64,000 bases of DNA from JBOZRQ01 sp050789255 (GCA_050789255.1 JBOZRQ010000016.1:1-64000), one strand, 5' to 3'. Shown: positions 36,288 to 45,895, numbered from the stretch's first letter. Made by a program: numbers and translations. Notes: generated by a model not told the origin, from the sequence alone.

Positions 36288-36890
36288 CTAGTTCTCAGGA
36301 CCCATGGGGACGATCTGGGCCTCAATGGCGGCCCGGATCGCCTCGTTGGCCGCCTCCAGCGTTTCGCTGGTCAACTTCTTGCCCTGGAACTCCTCCAGGG
36401 GGATTGGCGGCCCGAAGCGGATGTGCACGGTGCTGAACAGCTTGTATGTGCTGCTGAAGCCGACGGGAATTACCGTGGCGCCGGACTTCAGCGCGAGGTA
36501 GGCCGTGCCGGGCTCCAGTTTGCCCATCTTCCCCGTGCGGACGCGGGTGCCCTCCGGGAAGATCCCGAAGACACCGCCCTCTTCCAGCACCTCCAGGGAA
36601 CGCTTCAGCGAAGCCCGGTCGGCCGTGCCGCGCTTGACGGGGAAGGCACCGCCCCCGTGCTTGACAAACCAGCCGATCACCGGGACGTTGAAGATCTCTT
36701 CCTTGGCCATAAAGCGCACGTTGCGGGGACTGACCAACCCAAGCAAGGGCGGATCATGTCCGCTGATGTGGTTGCCACAGAGAATCACGCCGCCCGTGGA
36801 CGGCACATGCTCCCGGCCTTCCACCCGAATGCGGAAGGCCAGGCGGTAGAACGGCAGGATGACGGCCCTACCAAAGGACCAGAGCCACAA
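36288..36890 (-). CDS. plsC: 1-acyl-sn-glycerol-3-phosphate acyltransferase (200 aa)
   Basis: Adds the second acyl chain to make phosphatidate. HX4D motif as NHISGHDP (His41, Asp46), substrate motif FPEGTR at 111-116, and PVKRGTADRASL in between; N-terminal hydrophobic anchor. GTG 36890 follows GGAGGGG. It starts three bases after the cmk stop, so it is in the aroH-cmk-plsC-S1 group. Confidence 0.93.
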   Translation of the reverse strand: MWLWSFGRAVILPFYRLAFRIRVEGREHVPSTGGVILCGNHISGHDPPLLGLVSPRNVRFMAKEEIFNVPVIGWFVKHGGGAFPVKRGTADRASLKRSLEVLEEGGVFGIFPEGTRVRTGKMGKLEPGTAYLALKSGATVIPVGFSSTYKLFSTVHIRFGPPIPLEEFQGKKLTSETLEAANEAIRAAIEAQIVPMGPEN

Positions 36891-36892
36891 GC

Positions 36893-37579
36893 CTAACCCC
36901 TCCGGCAGTACGACAGGATTTCTTCGACGACATCTTCTACGCTGCGACCGGTGGTGTCTATGAGCACGGCGTCGGGGGTCTGAATCAGGGAGCCAACTCC
37001 CTTGTTTCTATCGGATTCGTCGCGCAGGGCGATCTCTTCCTCTAATTGCTGCAAGGGAATCTGATGTCCTGCTTTGGCCATTTGCTGCTGGCGCCGAAGC
37101 GCCCGCTCGGCCAGCGAGGCGGTGAGGAAAATCTTCAGGTCGGCGCCCGGCAGCACGTGGCTGCCAATGTCGCGCCCGTCCATGACTACGCCGCCGCCCG
37201 CCGCGATCTCACGCTGGGCTTGTACCATGTAGCGGCGCAAACCCATGGCTGCGGAGACCCGGGAGACCACCCGCGTCACTTCGGGCCCACGGATCTCGAC
37301 CGAGACGTCGACGCCGTCGAGCAATACGTGGCAACCGCCGCCGGCGGACCGTTCCAGCCGCACCGAGGTGGTGGCTGCCATGGCCTCCAGAGCCTCATCG
37401 TTATCCGTCATGACCCCGGTGCGCAGCGCTTTGAGCGCCAGCGCCCGGTACATAGCGCCGGTATCGATGTACAGGTAGCCGAGTCGATTTGCCACGATCT
37501 TGGCAAGCGTGGACTTGCCGGCGCCAGCCGGCCCGTCGATGGCGATGGTTAAACCGCGATGTTCTGACTCCAGGCTCAA
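36893..37579 (-). CDS. cmk: cytidylate kinase (228 aa)
   Basis: Phosphorylates CMP/dCMP. Walker A GPAGAGKST at 16-24, DTGAMYRALALKAL, MDGRDIGSHVLPGADLKIFL and the lid segment DRNKGVGSL. Start is a TTG at 37579 that overlaps the aroH stop (TTGA), with GGGGGAAAGG upstream; the longer frame would run inside aroH. Confidence 0.95.
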   Translation of the reverse strand: MSLESEHRGLTIAIDGPAGAGKSTLAKIVANRLGYLYIDTGAMYRALALKALRTGVMTDNDEALEAMAATTSVRLERSAGGGCHVLLDGVDVSVEIRGPEVTRVVSRVSAAMGLRRYMVQAQREIAAGGGVVMDGRDIGSHVLPGADLKIFLTASLAERALRRQQQMAKAGHQIPLQQLEEEIALRDESDRNKGVGSLIQTPDAVLIDTTGRSVEDVVEEILSYCRRG

Positions 37580-37950
37580 GCCTTTCCCCCACTCCAATCG
37601 GGACGGAGGGCCACAGCACGCCTGAGATAGACGTGCGTGATCTCGTCCTGACCCTTTGTCGTATTGACGTGAATGAGCACCCGGACGCATTTGGAGAGCG
37701 AACCGGGCACGGGAATTTCGGTGGCGCACAGCATGGGAACCAGGGTCCAGCCCCGCTTGCGTGCCGCCTCCGCCGGGAAGGTGGTGTTCAGTTCGGTGGT
37801 CACGGTGAAAAAGGCGCTGCAGATCTCATCGGGAGTGAACTCATTCTGCTGGCAGATTGCCTCCAGCAGCTCTTCAGTAGCGCTGATGATCGCTTCCTTT
37901 TCGTTGACTTCAACCGTAGTGGCACCGCGAATGCCGCGCACGAAGTTCAT
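37576..37950 (-). CDS. aroH: AroH-type chorismate mutase (124 aa)
   Basis: Monofunctional trimeric chorismate mutase converting chorismate to prephenate. Starts MNFVRGIRGATTVEVNEKEA, with Arg of RGIRGATT and, later, the SAFFTVTTELNTTFPAEAAR region lining the active site, CATEIPVPGSLSKCVRVLIH, and HVYLRRAVALRPD. Length typical (about 125 aa). Overlaps cmk by four bases, so it is first in the run. Probable promoter in the 38 bases upstream not resolved. Confidence 0.95.
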   Translation of the reverse strand: MNFVRGIRGATTVEVNEKEAIISATEELLEAICQQNEFTPDEICSAFFTVTTELNTTFPAEAARKRGWTLVPMLCATEIPVPGSLSKCVRVLIHVNTTKGQDEITHVYLRRAVALRPDWSGGKA

Positions 37951-38105
37951 CGGACTGGGCCCCCCTTACCATAAGTAGAGCGCAAAATTTGACAGGGGCT
38001 CCCTCCATAGCTTAGCAGACCTCCTATCCGTTCGTCAAACCTTGTGCGGAGCAGAACGCATGGGTTTCGGAGGATTTAGGCCACACTACGTCCGGGGTGG
38101 AATCG

Positions 38106-38360
38106 ATGGAGAAACAGCTGCGTGCGGAGGCCGCCCAGAAGTTCGGCGAGGCCGCCGACGCAATGGTAGAGGCCGTCCGGCTCCTGGAGAGCTGCGGTCT
38201 GGACGATGAGCCGATCGAGCAGATGCTGCAGGCGCTGGAAGCGGTCACACACAAAGTCCACCAGATGGTACCTCCGCCCGAACGGGTCCAGACGGAGCCT
38301 GCCGACCAGGTGGTTCCTGCCTGCCGCATCGGTGCGAAGCACGCCTACGATCTGCATTAG
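38106..38360 (+). CDS. small helical protein (84 aa)
   Basis: MEKQLRAEAAQKFGEAADAM and two more helices, then a hydrophilic tail with one Cys (PACRIGAKHAYDLH). ATG 38106 follows GGTGG by five bases; a GTG at 38097 in frame is an alternative. It ends 13 bases before wrbA, so probably cotranscribed. No family recognised. Confidence 0.6.
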   Translation: MEKQLRAEAAQKFGEAADAMVEAVRLLESCGLDDEPIEQMLQALEAVTHKVHQMVPPPERVQTEPADQVVPACRIGAKHAYDLH

Positions 38361-38373
38361 GAGGAGTCTTTGA

Positions 38374-38982
38374 ATGGCCGGCACCAAGGTTGCAGTGATC
38401 TACTACAGCTCCACGGGGAACACGGCGAAGCTGGCAGAAGCGATCGGTGAGGGCGCCCGGGAGGCCGGGTCCGAGGTGCGTGTCCGCCGGGTTGCCGAGC
38501 TGGCGCCTGAGGCCGCCATCGCGCAGAACCCCGCTTGGAAGACCTTTCACGAGGCGATGAAGGATCAGCCCACCGCGGCCCTCGATGACCTGGAGTGGGC
38601 CGACGCCATCGTGCTGGGCTCGCCCTCCCGCTTCGGCATGTGCGCCTCGCAGCTCAAGCAGTTCATCGACATGACCGGCGGGCTCTGGTTCCAGGGCAAG
38701 CTGGCCAACAAGGTAGTCTCCAGCTTCTGCACGGCCAGCAACGCCCACGGCGGCCAGGAGGCCGTGATCCTCTCCCTGAACAACACGTTCTATCACTGGG
38801 GCGCCATCGTGGTGGGCCCTGGCTACACCGACCCGGCAGTGGCCGCCGGCGGCGGCAACCCCTACGGCACCAGCGCCACCAACGATCCGGGCGACAATGA
38901 GGTCGCCGCTGCCAGGTACCAGGGCAAGCGCGTGGCCACCATCGCCCAGTGGGTCGCCGTCGGGAAGGGCGCCCGGGTCTAG
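38374..38982 (+). CDS. wrbA: NAD(P)H:quinone oxidoreductase, WrbA type IV (202 aa)
   Basis: Flavodoxin-like, FMN-binding: YYSSTGNTAKLAEAI near 10-24 (phosphate loop), GSPSRFGMCASQLKQFID near 85-102, SNAHGGQEAVILSLNNTFYHWG, and the Gly-rich AAGGGNPYGTSATN. Reduces quinones by two electrons, protecting from oxidative stress. ATG 38374 follows AGGAGG. Confidence 0.93.
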   Translation: MAGTKVAVIYYSSTGNTAKLAEAIGEGAREAGSEVRVRRVAELAPEAAIAQNPAWKTFHEAMKDQPTAALDDLEWADAIVLGSPSRFGMCASQLKQFIDMTGGLWFQGKLANKVVSSFCTASNAHGGQEAVILSLNNTFYHWGAIVVGPGYTDPAVAAGGGNPYGTSATNDPGDNEVAAARYQGKRVATIAQWVAVGKGARV

Positions 38983-38989
38983 CAGAAAA

Positions 38990-39015
38990 ACAGCCGAGGG
39001 CGACCCCTCGGCTGT
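38990..39015 (+). terminator. bidirectional terminator
   Basis: ACAGCCGAGGG / CCCTCGGCTGT, an 11-bp stem with a 4-base loop, then TCTGATCTTT; a run of A precedes it for the opposite strand. Confidence 0.85.
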
Positions 39016-39023
39016 TCTGATCT

Positions 39024-39587
39024 TTACCGGGCGAGCTGCACCACGCCCAGGTTCTGTGTATTTCCCTTGGTCGTGACTGACGCGCCGAGGGCTGGGGTCA
39101 AAAGATCGGCAGGGCCCACGACCCGGAAGGTCAGCGAGTCGGAGACCCCGGTCGCATCGACCGCGACGGTCTGGCCGGGCAGAACTGTGGCGATCACCGT
39201 ACCCGAGGCGAAGTTGCCCACGGGCTTTCCGCCCACCAGCAGCCTGGCGCCGGGCTCCCGGCGGGTGGAGCAGACCACCGTCAGCATGATCGGCTCGGCG
39301 GATGTGCTGCTGACCGCCACGGCCGTATCAGGCCGGTCTTGCGCCCAACCGGTCACCTGGTTCCAGGGGACGCCCTCCAGCCCCTCCACCAGGTTCATCA
39401 TCCGCCGGGCCGTGTTGTTGGTGTGCAGGGTCTGCACCAGGGCCAGGGCCACCAGCCCGAGGATAACGATCTGCATCAGGAAGCGCTCCACCCTGTCGGA
39501 GAAGCTGCTGTACCTGCCCTGAAACTCTTCCGTTTCCGCGCTCTCTTCGTTGGTTTCTTGCCGCCAGTAGGGCTTACGCTGGTCCAA
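39024..39587 (-). CDS. membrane-anchored protein of unknown function (187 aa)
   Basis: An acidic cytoplasmic N-terminus, one membrane segment at about 38-55 (MQIVILGLVALALVQTL), and an outside beta-rich domain. TTG 39587 is the apparent start, after GGGGGTGACC. No family recognised; monocistronic between hairpins. Confidence 0.6.
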   Translation of the reverse strand: MDQRKPYWRQETNEESAETEEFQGRYSSFSDRVERFLMQIVILGLVALALVQTLHTNNTARRMMNLVEGLEGVPWNQVTGWAQDRPDTAVAVSSTSAEPIMLTVVCSTRREPGARLLVGGKPVGNFASGTVIATVLPGQTVAVDATGVSDSLTFRVVGPADLLTPALGASVTTKGNTQNLGVVQLAR

Positions 39588-39595
39588 AACAGGTC

Positions 39596-39622
39596 ACCCC
39601 CAGGGGATGTTTCCCTGGGGGT
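39596..39622 (-). terminator. hairpin after flavoprotein gene
   Basis: ACCCCCAGGG / CCCTGGGGGT stem with a 7-base loop past the stop of the gene ending at 39646; U tract weak on minus. Confidence 0.55.
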
Positions 39623-39645
39623 ATCTTATGTAGTACATGGCCTGT

Positions 39646-40917
39646 CTATGAGTCCAATGCGTGTTCGGCTGCACTCATCCCGGCGACGTAGCCCGACGAG
39701 AAGGCGACTGTGATGTTGTACCCGCCGGTGTGCCCGTGCACGTCCATGATCTCGCCGGCGAAGTGGAGGCCGGGCATGATCTTGGAGGCCATGGTGGACG
39801 GGTCGATCTCCTTGACGCTCACCCCGCCGCCGGTCACAAAAGCCTCCTCGATCGAGAGCGTGCCGGTGATGGTGACCGGGAAGGCCTTGACCAGGCGGCA
39901 GAGAGCTGACCAGCGCTCATTGGAGATGTGAGCCTGGGTGGTAGTCTCGGGGATCTCCACGGCGCTGAGGAGCAGCGGGATCATGCGCTCGGGCAAGAAG
40001 CCTTTGAGGACGTTCTTGACCGCCTTCTTGGGCTCAGCTTGCAGCAAAGCCGTCGCTTCCTGCTGGACCTGCGCAGCGCTCTTGTCCGCAAAGAGGTCGA
40101 TCGTCAACCGCAACGGGATGCGGCCCAGCTTCTTCTGCGTGACGCTGACGTAGTGGCTGATGCGCAGCGCACACGGTCCGGAGAGGCCGAAGTGGGTGAA
40201 GATCATGTCGCCGCGCTGGGCGGTGATCCGCTTGCCCTTCGGGTCCCAGAGCGTCATGGTGATATCCCGCAGGGAGAGCCCCTGGAGCACCTTCTCTCGA
40301 ATGAACGGGTCGGATGCCTTCAGCGGCACCTCGGTCGGATAGAAGTCCGTGATGGTGTGGCCCGCCTCGGCAGCCCAGGCGTAACCGTCGCCGGTGGAGC
40401 CGGTTTGCGGCACGGACTTGCCCCCCACCGCCACGACGACGGCCCGGCAGGTCAGGTGCTCGCCCGTCTTCAGGAGCACGCCGGTCACGCCTTGCTCACC
40501 GTAGGTCACGCGCTCGACGGCGGCGCCCAGCCGAATCTGCACCCCCTGCCTGCGCAGGTGGTCGATGAGGGCGTTCGCCACGGTGACCGCCTTGTCGGTG
40601 ACCGGGAACATCCGCCCGTTGTCCTCCTCCTTCAGGTTCACCCCGAGCCCCTCGAAGAACCGGATGATCTCCTCGTTGCCGAAGGTGTGGAAGGCGCTGA
40701 ACATGAAGCGGCCGTTGCCGGGGATATGCTGGACCAGCTCGTCGACGGGCTTGCGGTTGGTCACGTTGCAGCGGCCGCCGCCAGAGATGATCAGCTTGCG
40801 GCCCAGCTTGGTCCCCTTCTCAAGAAGCAGCGTCCGGGCGCCGTGCCCGGCCGCGGAGGCGGCGGCCATCAGTCCTGCAGGGCCGCCGCCGATGATGATG
40901 ACATCCCAGTTGGTCAT
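39646..40917 (-). CDS. HI0933/YhiN-family flavoprotein (423 aa)
   Basis: FAD-binding, NAD(P)-independent fold: dinucleotide motif IIGGGPAGLMAA at 7-18, LEKGTKLGRKLIISGGGRCN at 33-52 (family hallmark), FTHFGLSGPCAL near 243, and the C-terminal GGGVSVKEIDPSTMASK, GLHFAGEIMDVHGHTGGYN. No reaction is established for the family. A possible start is the ATG at 40917; AGGACG lies upstream. Ends 18 bases before the PLP-enzyme gene. Confidence 0.9.
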   Translation of the reverse strand: MTNWDVIIIGGGPAGLMAAASAAGHGARTLLLEKGTKLGRKLIISGGGRCNVTNRKPVDELVQHIPGNGRFMFSAFHTFGNEEIIRFFEGLGVNLKEEDNGRMFPVTDKAVTVANALIDHLRRQGVQIRLGAAVERVTYGEQGVTGVLLKTGEHLTCRAVVVAVGGKSVPQTGSTGDGYAWAAEAGHTITDFYPTEVPLKASDPFIREKVLQGLSLRDITMTLWDPKGKRITAQRGDMIFTHFGLSGPCALRISHYVSVTQKKLGRIPLRLTIDLFADKSAAQVQQEATALLQAEPKKAVKNVLKGFLPERMIPLLLSAVEIPETTTQAHISNERWSALCRLVKAFPVTITGTLSIEEAFVTGGGVSVKEIDPSTMASKIMPGLHFAGEIMDVHGHTGGYNITVAFSSGYVAGMSAAEHALDS

Positions 40918-40935
40918 GCTCTCAGTATGTCCGTC

Positions 40936-42099
40936 CTACACGCTGCCTAGCGCCTGCTCAAAGTCGGCGATGATATCCTCCGCCGCCTCGATGCCGCAGG
41001 AGACCCGGACCAGGTTCTCCGTAATCCCCAGCGCCTCCCGCTGCTCCGGCGCCATCGCCCGGTGGCTGGTGAGCACCGGGTGCGAGACCGTGGTGGTCAC
41101 GTCGCCCAGCGAGGGCACGAACTCGGCCATCTTCAGGCTGCGGATCAGGCGGTTGGCTGCGTCCAGGCCGCCGCTTACGGCGAAACTTAGCATAGCGCCG
41201 TGTCCGTTGGTCAGCAGTGCGTTCCCGGTGAGGCCCGGGTAGTTGACAAGCTCCACCTTCGAATGGTTCAGCAGAAACTCGGCCAGGGCCAGGGCGTTGG
41301 TCGACTGCCGCTCCACCCGCAGCTGCACGGTCTTGATGCCCCGCAGGGTGAGCCAGGCGGCGAAGGGGTCGATCATGGCGCCGTTCAGCACCAACGCCTT
41401 GCGCACCTTCTCCATGGACTCGCGCTCGCCTGCGGCCACGCCGGCCATCAGGTCGCTGTGGCCGCCCAGAAACTTGGTGGCGCTGGAGATCGAGACGTGC
41501 GCCCCGTGCTCCAGGGGCCGCATGATCACCGGCGAGGCGAAGGTGTTGTCCACCACCAGCATCAGATTGCGATTCTCGCAGAAGGCAGCGATCCGCGGCA
41601 GGTCGGCCACCTCAACGGTGGGGTTGCTGATCGACTCCACGTAAACGACCTTCGTCTCGGGGCGCAGCGCAGCCTCCAGGGCGCAGCCGTCGTTCGTATC
41701 TACGTAGGTGGTTACGATGCCGTAGCGGCTCAGCTCCTGCTCCAGGAGGGCGAAGGTGCCCCCGTAGAGGTTCTGGGCCGCGATCAGGTGGGCGCCGGGC
41801 TCCAGCAGGGCGAAGAGCACCGCGAAGATGGCGCCCATGCCGGTTGCCGCCGATACGGCAGCCTCGCCGCCCTCCAGCTCGGCGTAGGCCTTCTCGAGCG
41901 CCTCTGCGTTGGGCTGGCCGTTGCGGGCGTACAGGTAGGCCTTCTCCCGCCCGGACTGCACCGCCTCCACCAGGTCGAGGTCCGGGAAGGCGTAGACCGA
42001 GGTCTGGTAGATGGGCATCGCGACGGGCCGGGTGGCGGTGGGTACATCGATGCGCCCCGCATGGGCGGCGAGGGTTGCAAACTTACGGGACTCGCTCAC
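40936..42099 (-). CDS. Cys/Met metabolism PLP-dependent enzyme (387 aa)
   Basis: Cystathionine gamma-synthase/lyase or methionine gamma-lyase family: PIYQTSVYAF, YARNGQPNAEALEKAYAELE, ATGMGAIFA, NPTVEVADLPRIA, LVVDNTFASP, and SSATKFLGGHSD with the PLP lysine in SATKF. The exact reaction cannot be told from sequence alone. GTG 42099 follows GGAGGCGATC by 9 bases and sits within two bases of the upstream aminotransferase stop, so the two are coupled. Confidence 0.88.
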   Translation of the reverse strand: MSESRKFATLAAHAGRIDVPTATRPVAMPIYQTSVYAFPDLDLVEAVQSGREKAYLYARNGQPNAEALEKAYAELEGGEAAVSAATGMGAIFAVLFALLEPGAHLIAAQNLYGGTFALLEQELSRYGIVTTYVDTNDGCALEAALRPETKVVYVESISNPTVEVADLPRIAAFCENRNLMLVVDNTFASPVIMRPLEHGAHVSISSATKFLGGHSDLMAGVAAGERESMEKVRKALVLNGAMIDPFAAWLTLRGIKTVQLRVERQSTNALALAEFLLNHSKVELVNYPGLTGNALLTNGHGAMLSFAVSGGLDAANRLIRSLKMAEFVPSLGDVTTTVSHPVLTSHRAMAPEQREALGITENLVRVSCGIEAAEDIIADFEQALGSV

Positions 42100-42100
42100 G

Positions 42101-43216
42101 TCAGATCGCCTCCAGCAGTCGGTCGATATCCTCGGCGGTGTTGTAAAAGGACGGGCTGACACGGCAATGCCCGCCGCGCAGTGCGATGATGATCTTCTGG
42201 CGGTACAGGCGCTCCACCAACTCCTGGTTGGCCACCGGGCTGCCGGCGGTGAAGGCGAGGATGCCGGAGCGTTCATTCTGCTCGGCGACCGGGGAGACAA
42301 TGGTAAAGCCCCTGGCGGTCAGGCCGGCGATCAGCCGGTCGGTCAGGGTGAGCAGATGGGCGTGGATGTTCGCGATGCCAGCTTCTTTGAGAATCTCCAG
42401 GCCGGCGGTCCAGCCATGGAGCAGCGAGAAGGGCATGCAGCCGGTCTCGTAGCGCTGGGCGGTGGGGAGCAACTCGAACTCGGCGTGGGCGTCGGCGGAG
42501 CCCTTGACCGAGCTGCGGGCGCCGGGGATGCTGGGGCGGATCTGCTCCCAGACCGAGCGGCGGAAGTAGGCCAGCCCCGTGCCGATCGGGCCGAGGAGCC
42601 ACTTGTAGCCGCCGGCCGCCAGCACGTCGATGCCATCTTCATCGACATTGATGGGGACCGCGCCGGCCGCCTGGATGGCGTCGACCACAAAGAGCGCTTG
42701 GTTAGCGTGTGCGATGGCACTCAGGGCCTTCAGGTCGTTGCGGTAGCCGCTCAGGTACTCGACCGCCGAGACCGCCAGGACCCGGGTGCGGCTGTCTACA
42801 CGCTTGGCTACTTCGGCCGGGTCGACGCGGAGGTCCTTGCCCAGCTGTACCGTCCGAATCTCCACGCCCCGGTCCCGCAGGGTAAGCCAGGGGTAAACGT
42901 TGGCCGGGTACTCCTCGTCCGGCACGACCACGTTGTCGCCGGGGCGCCAGGCCAGGCCGTTGGCCACGGTAGCGACGCCAGTAGCCGTGTTGGGCATAAA
43001 GGAATACTCTTCGGGGCTGCCGCCCAGCAGGTCGGCGAAGAGACGCTTGAGGCGCGCCGGGTCGAACGGCGTCGCGTCGGGGTCGACCGTGGCGGCGTCC
43101 AGGTACTCATCGATACGGCGGCGGACCGGCAGCGAGACCGGGGCCTCCGAGGCATGGTTCAGAAAGAGTGCGCGCTCGGTTACCGGGAAGTGCGTGCGAA
43201 ACCGGGCAAGACTCAT
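42101..43216 (-). CDS. class V aminotransferase-fold PLP enzyme (371 aa)
   Basis: Cysteine desulfurase/isopenicillin epimerase superfamily: NTATGVATVANGLAW, VVVPDEEYPANVYPW, DAIQAAGAVPINV, and the PLP-Lys in GGYKWLLGPIGTG. The SufS catalytic Cys loop is replaced by LRGGHCRVSPSFYNT, so a cysteine desulfurase role is unlikely. Substrate unknown. ATG 43216 follows AGAGGGGGAG. Paired with the Cys/Met enzyme gene downstream, which suggests a shared amino-acid pathway. Confidence 0.85.
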   Translation of the reverse strand: MSLARFRTHFPVTERALFLNHASEAPVSLPVRRRIDEYLDAATVDPDATPFDPARLKRLFADLLGGSPEEYSFMPNTATGVATVANGLAWRPGDNVVVPDEEYPANVYPWLTLRDRGVEIRTVQLGKDLRVDPAEVAKRVDSRTRVLAVSAVEYLSGYRNDLKALSAIAHANQALFVVDAIQAAGAVPINVDEDGIDVLAAGGYKWLLGPIGTGLAYFRRSVWEQIRPSIPGARSSVKGSADAHAEFELLPTAQRYETGCMPFSLLHGWTAGLEILKEAGIANIHAHLLTLTDRLIAGLTARGFTIVSPVAEQNERSGILAFTAGSPVANQELVERLYRQKIIIALRGGHCRVSPSFYNTAEDIDRLLEAI

Positions 43217-43326
43217 GGGGCTCCCCCTCTCCACGTGGGCGGGCTGATCACTTGATGTTCGCCTCTGGCTCTCCGGAACCCTGCCGCCCTGGCCGTCGTC
43301 CTACGCATAACCGGGAGGTGTGGAGC

Positions 43327-45855
43327 GTGAACCTGAGACTGGCGGCCCTGGCGCTGATCCTGCTCAGCGTGACGGCGTGTTCTTCCAAGTCGGCTCCCCA
43401 GCAGGAGCCGCAACCCGAGCAACCGCCCACCGTCTCCCTTGCCCACATCCTCCAGCCCGTGCGGGTCAGCCCAACCAGGGACTGGGTCGCCCTCGCTCTG
43501 GACGGGCTGACCCTGACCGACCGGGCGGGCCACACCCACCGACCATATGACGACGAGGATCCGGTCCAGTTCATCTCCTGGTCCCCGACCGGAGAACGAC
43601 TGCTCGCTGTGACCGATGGCGGGAAGGTGCTGCTGACCAGCCCGGATGACGCTGTCGCAACTGACCTGTCAGACAAGGTGACCAGTCTTGGCAAGGGTCC
43701 GGACTACCACGCCGCATGGTCGCCCGACGGCAGCGAGGTGCTGCTGAGCGTGGGCAGCCATGAGGCTGCACTCTGGCGAATCAACCCGTCCACCAGCAAG
43801 GTGACGAGACTGAACGATGTGAACAAGCTGGAGGCGATGCACTGGCTGGCTGACGGACGCGTCCTGCTGGAGGTCGGAGCCGGCTGCTGCGGCACGCAGA
43901 AAATGTACCTCGACCTCGCCACGGGCAAGGTTGCCGACGGCGGTCACAGCGCTTCAGCATCGGTAAGTCCGGACGGACGTCTGATAGCCATTGGTACATA
44001 TCTCAACGGCGAGCTGACGGTAATCGACGTGGCGACGCAGAAGACGGTCGCTTCCGGCAGCGACTTCTATTTGGCGGCCCCCCGCCCCCCGGTGGAGATC
44101 ACCGGTGAGTATCGCTACGGTGCCCTGAGCTGGTCGCCAGACAGCCGGTTCCTGGCGTTCATGCTGGGTCCCGTGGGCTCACAGCCCATGCTGCGCGTGT
44201 ACGACTTTGCCTGGCTGAACGGACAGCCGTCCCGTGCCGAGCAGGTGGTCCAGAACTGGGCCGGGCAGCACCAGTGGATCGGCAATGACGAGTTGCTCTA
44301 CACCACGCAGGAGGGCGGCGCCCTGCACGTCCACTTGGGCGGGGCGAAGCTGAGCAGCCATCCGGGCGCTACCCGTTTAGGCCTCCTGGGCAGTGCACCG
44401 ATCGCCGTGCGCTCGCAGGATCGGAGCCGGCTCGCCTACGCTGTCGCCTATCCAGACGAGACCGCCGAGCTCGTCGTTGCCGATCTTGTCACCGGACAGG
44501 CCGAGACCAAGCAACGCAGCAAGGATGGGGTCGCGCCGCTCCTGTGGAGCCCCCAGGCTGACCGCCTGGTCGCTGCCAGGGCCAGGTTCACGGTGGAGAA
44601 CCTCTCCGTCGGCGGCCAGACCAGCTACTGGCGACTGCAGGGCCTGACAGATTTGCCGCTTCCCAAGGGTTTGTCTACCTCGGCCGCGGCTCGTGGGCCG
44701 TTCTGGGGCGCGCCGGGGACGACCGTGACCGACAGCCAGGGCTACCCCCTATCCACCACCTTCGCCCCCATGACGATGGGAGGCCGCACCTTCACCCCGG
44801 TTCAGATCGACAGCGATACCTTCCTGTTGCGGCGGGAGGGCGACAGGGTCTACCTGGACGGGCGCCTCACCCACGCCGGAACGCTTGATCTCTGGAAAGA
44901 GCCCCGCTTCCTCTTCACCCTGCCGCTGACCGGAGGGACCACCTTCGAGCTTCAGTGGGAGCACCACAACTTTGGCATAGGGCCTCTGTCCGTGGAGGTC
45001 GTCGGCTTCGAGACGGTGGAGACGCCGGCGGGTCGCTTTGACACCCTGGTTCTTCACGACGAGCGAGGCGTACGCTCCTGGTGGGCGCCCGGCGTGGGCC
45101 GGGTCAAGGTCGGCGACGCCTTGGCAGGCAAGATAGAGCCGGGCACCCCACGGTCGCTCCCGGCGATCGCCCAGCTTGATGCCGACACGACCGGGATCCT
45201 GTCAGGCGGAATCCAAGTGATCGACCAGACCGGTCGGGTGCTGCTGGAGCATCCCATCAACTTTCTGAGAAGCAAGGTCTACTGGGTGGATGCCGGCGCC
45301 ACGTCCCCGCTGGTCCTCTACTACACCCATACCATGGCCGAGCCGAACATGACCTACCGGGCCTTTGCCTACGTGCCTACTGAGCGCAAGTTCGAACCTG
45401 TCCGCTGGCGGTTCCCCGACGGGCGGACGAAGGAGCAGGTGGCGGGCGATGTGCAGATCCTGGCAGAGGAGTGGGCTCTACGGCTGAGGGATGATGAGTT
45501 CTATCCTAGAGGGGCCGCCTGCATCTTCCGCTGGAATGGCATTGAGCTTGCCTGCGGCGCCTACGAGGAGGGAATAGCCACGTTCCGGTACGGCGATGAG
45601 GAGGCTCTGATCTTCCACCTCACCGGCCCGGCCGACGAGGAGGCTTGGAGCCGCATGTTCTGGGACCCCGACCTTGGTCGCAAGGCGTACCGGGACACGC
45701 GTAGCGAGAGCGGCCGGAACATGTTCGGATACCGGCAGGCCGCCAGCTATGCAGAAGGTGTGTACACCTTGAGCTCGATTAACCGCCCCACCTTCCGCTT
45801 CACGGTGGAGCGCCGCGGCGACCAGTGGCGGGTTGCGACCTGGGAAGCGCAATGA
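43327..45855 (+). CDS. WD40-like propeller lipoprotein (842 aa)
   Basis: N-terminal lipoprotein signal with LLSVTAC (Cys near 18). Residues about 55-460 contain TolB/WD40-like repeats (SPTGERLLAV, WSPDGSEVLLSV, SWSPDSRFLAFM, LWSPQADRLVAAR) with the DPP-like Asp-box appearance, then a beta-rich region with no recognised domain. GTG 43327 follows GGGAGG eight bases upstream. Surface-anchored and probably a binding or regulatory protein; no enzyme motif seen. Confidence 0.75.
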   Translation: MNLRLAALALILLSVTACSSKSAPQQEPQPEQPPTVSLAHILQPVRVSPTRDWVALALDGLTLTDRAGHTHRPYDDEDPVQFISWSPTGERLLAVTDGGKVLLTSPDDAVATDLSDKVTSLGKGPDYHAAWSPDGSEVLLSVGSHEAALWRINPSTSKVTRLNDVNKLEAMHWLADGRVLLEVGAGCCGTQKMYLDLATGKVADGGHSASASVSPDGRLIAIGTYLNGELTVIDVATQKTVASGSDFYLAAPRPPVEITGEYRYGALSWSPDSRFLAFMLGPVGSQPMLRVYDFAWLNGQPSRAEQVVQNWAGQHQWIGNDELLYTTQEGGALHVHLGGAKLSSHPGATRLGLLGSAPIAVRSQDRSRLAYAVAYPDETAELVVADLVTGQAETKQRSKDGVAPLLWSPQADRLVAARARFTVENLSVGGQTSYWRLQGLTDLPLPKGLSTSAAARGPFWGAPGTTVTDSQGYPLSTTFAPMTMGGRTFTPVQIDSDTFLLRREGDRVYLDGRLTHAGTLDLWKEPRFLFTLPLTGGTTFELQWEHHNFGIGPLSVEVVGFETVETPAGRFDTLVLHDERGVRSWWAPGVGRVKVGDALAGKIEPGTPRSLPAIAQLDADTTGILSGGIQVIDQTGRVLLEHPINFLRSKVYWVDAGATSPLVLYYTHTMAEPNMTYRAFAYVPTERKFEPVRWRFPDGRTKEQVAGDVQILAEEWALRLRDDEFYPRGAACIFRWNGIELACGAYEEGIATFRYGDEEALIFHLTGPADEEAWSRMFWDPDLGRKAYRDTRSESGRNMFGYRQAASYAEGVYTLSSINRPTFRFTVERRGDQWRVATWEAQ

Positions 45856-45856
45856 C

Positions 45857-45889
45857 GAAGGCGCCCTCGTACAGAGCGAGGGCGCCTTC
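45857..45889 (+). terminator. bidirectional terminator
   Basis: GAAGGCGCCCTCG / CGAGGGCGCCTTC, a perfect 13-bp stem with a 7-base loop, then ATGTCTTT; it also ends the leftward recA run. Confidence 0.85.
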
Positions 45890-45895
45890 ATGTCT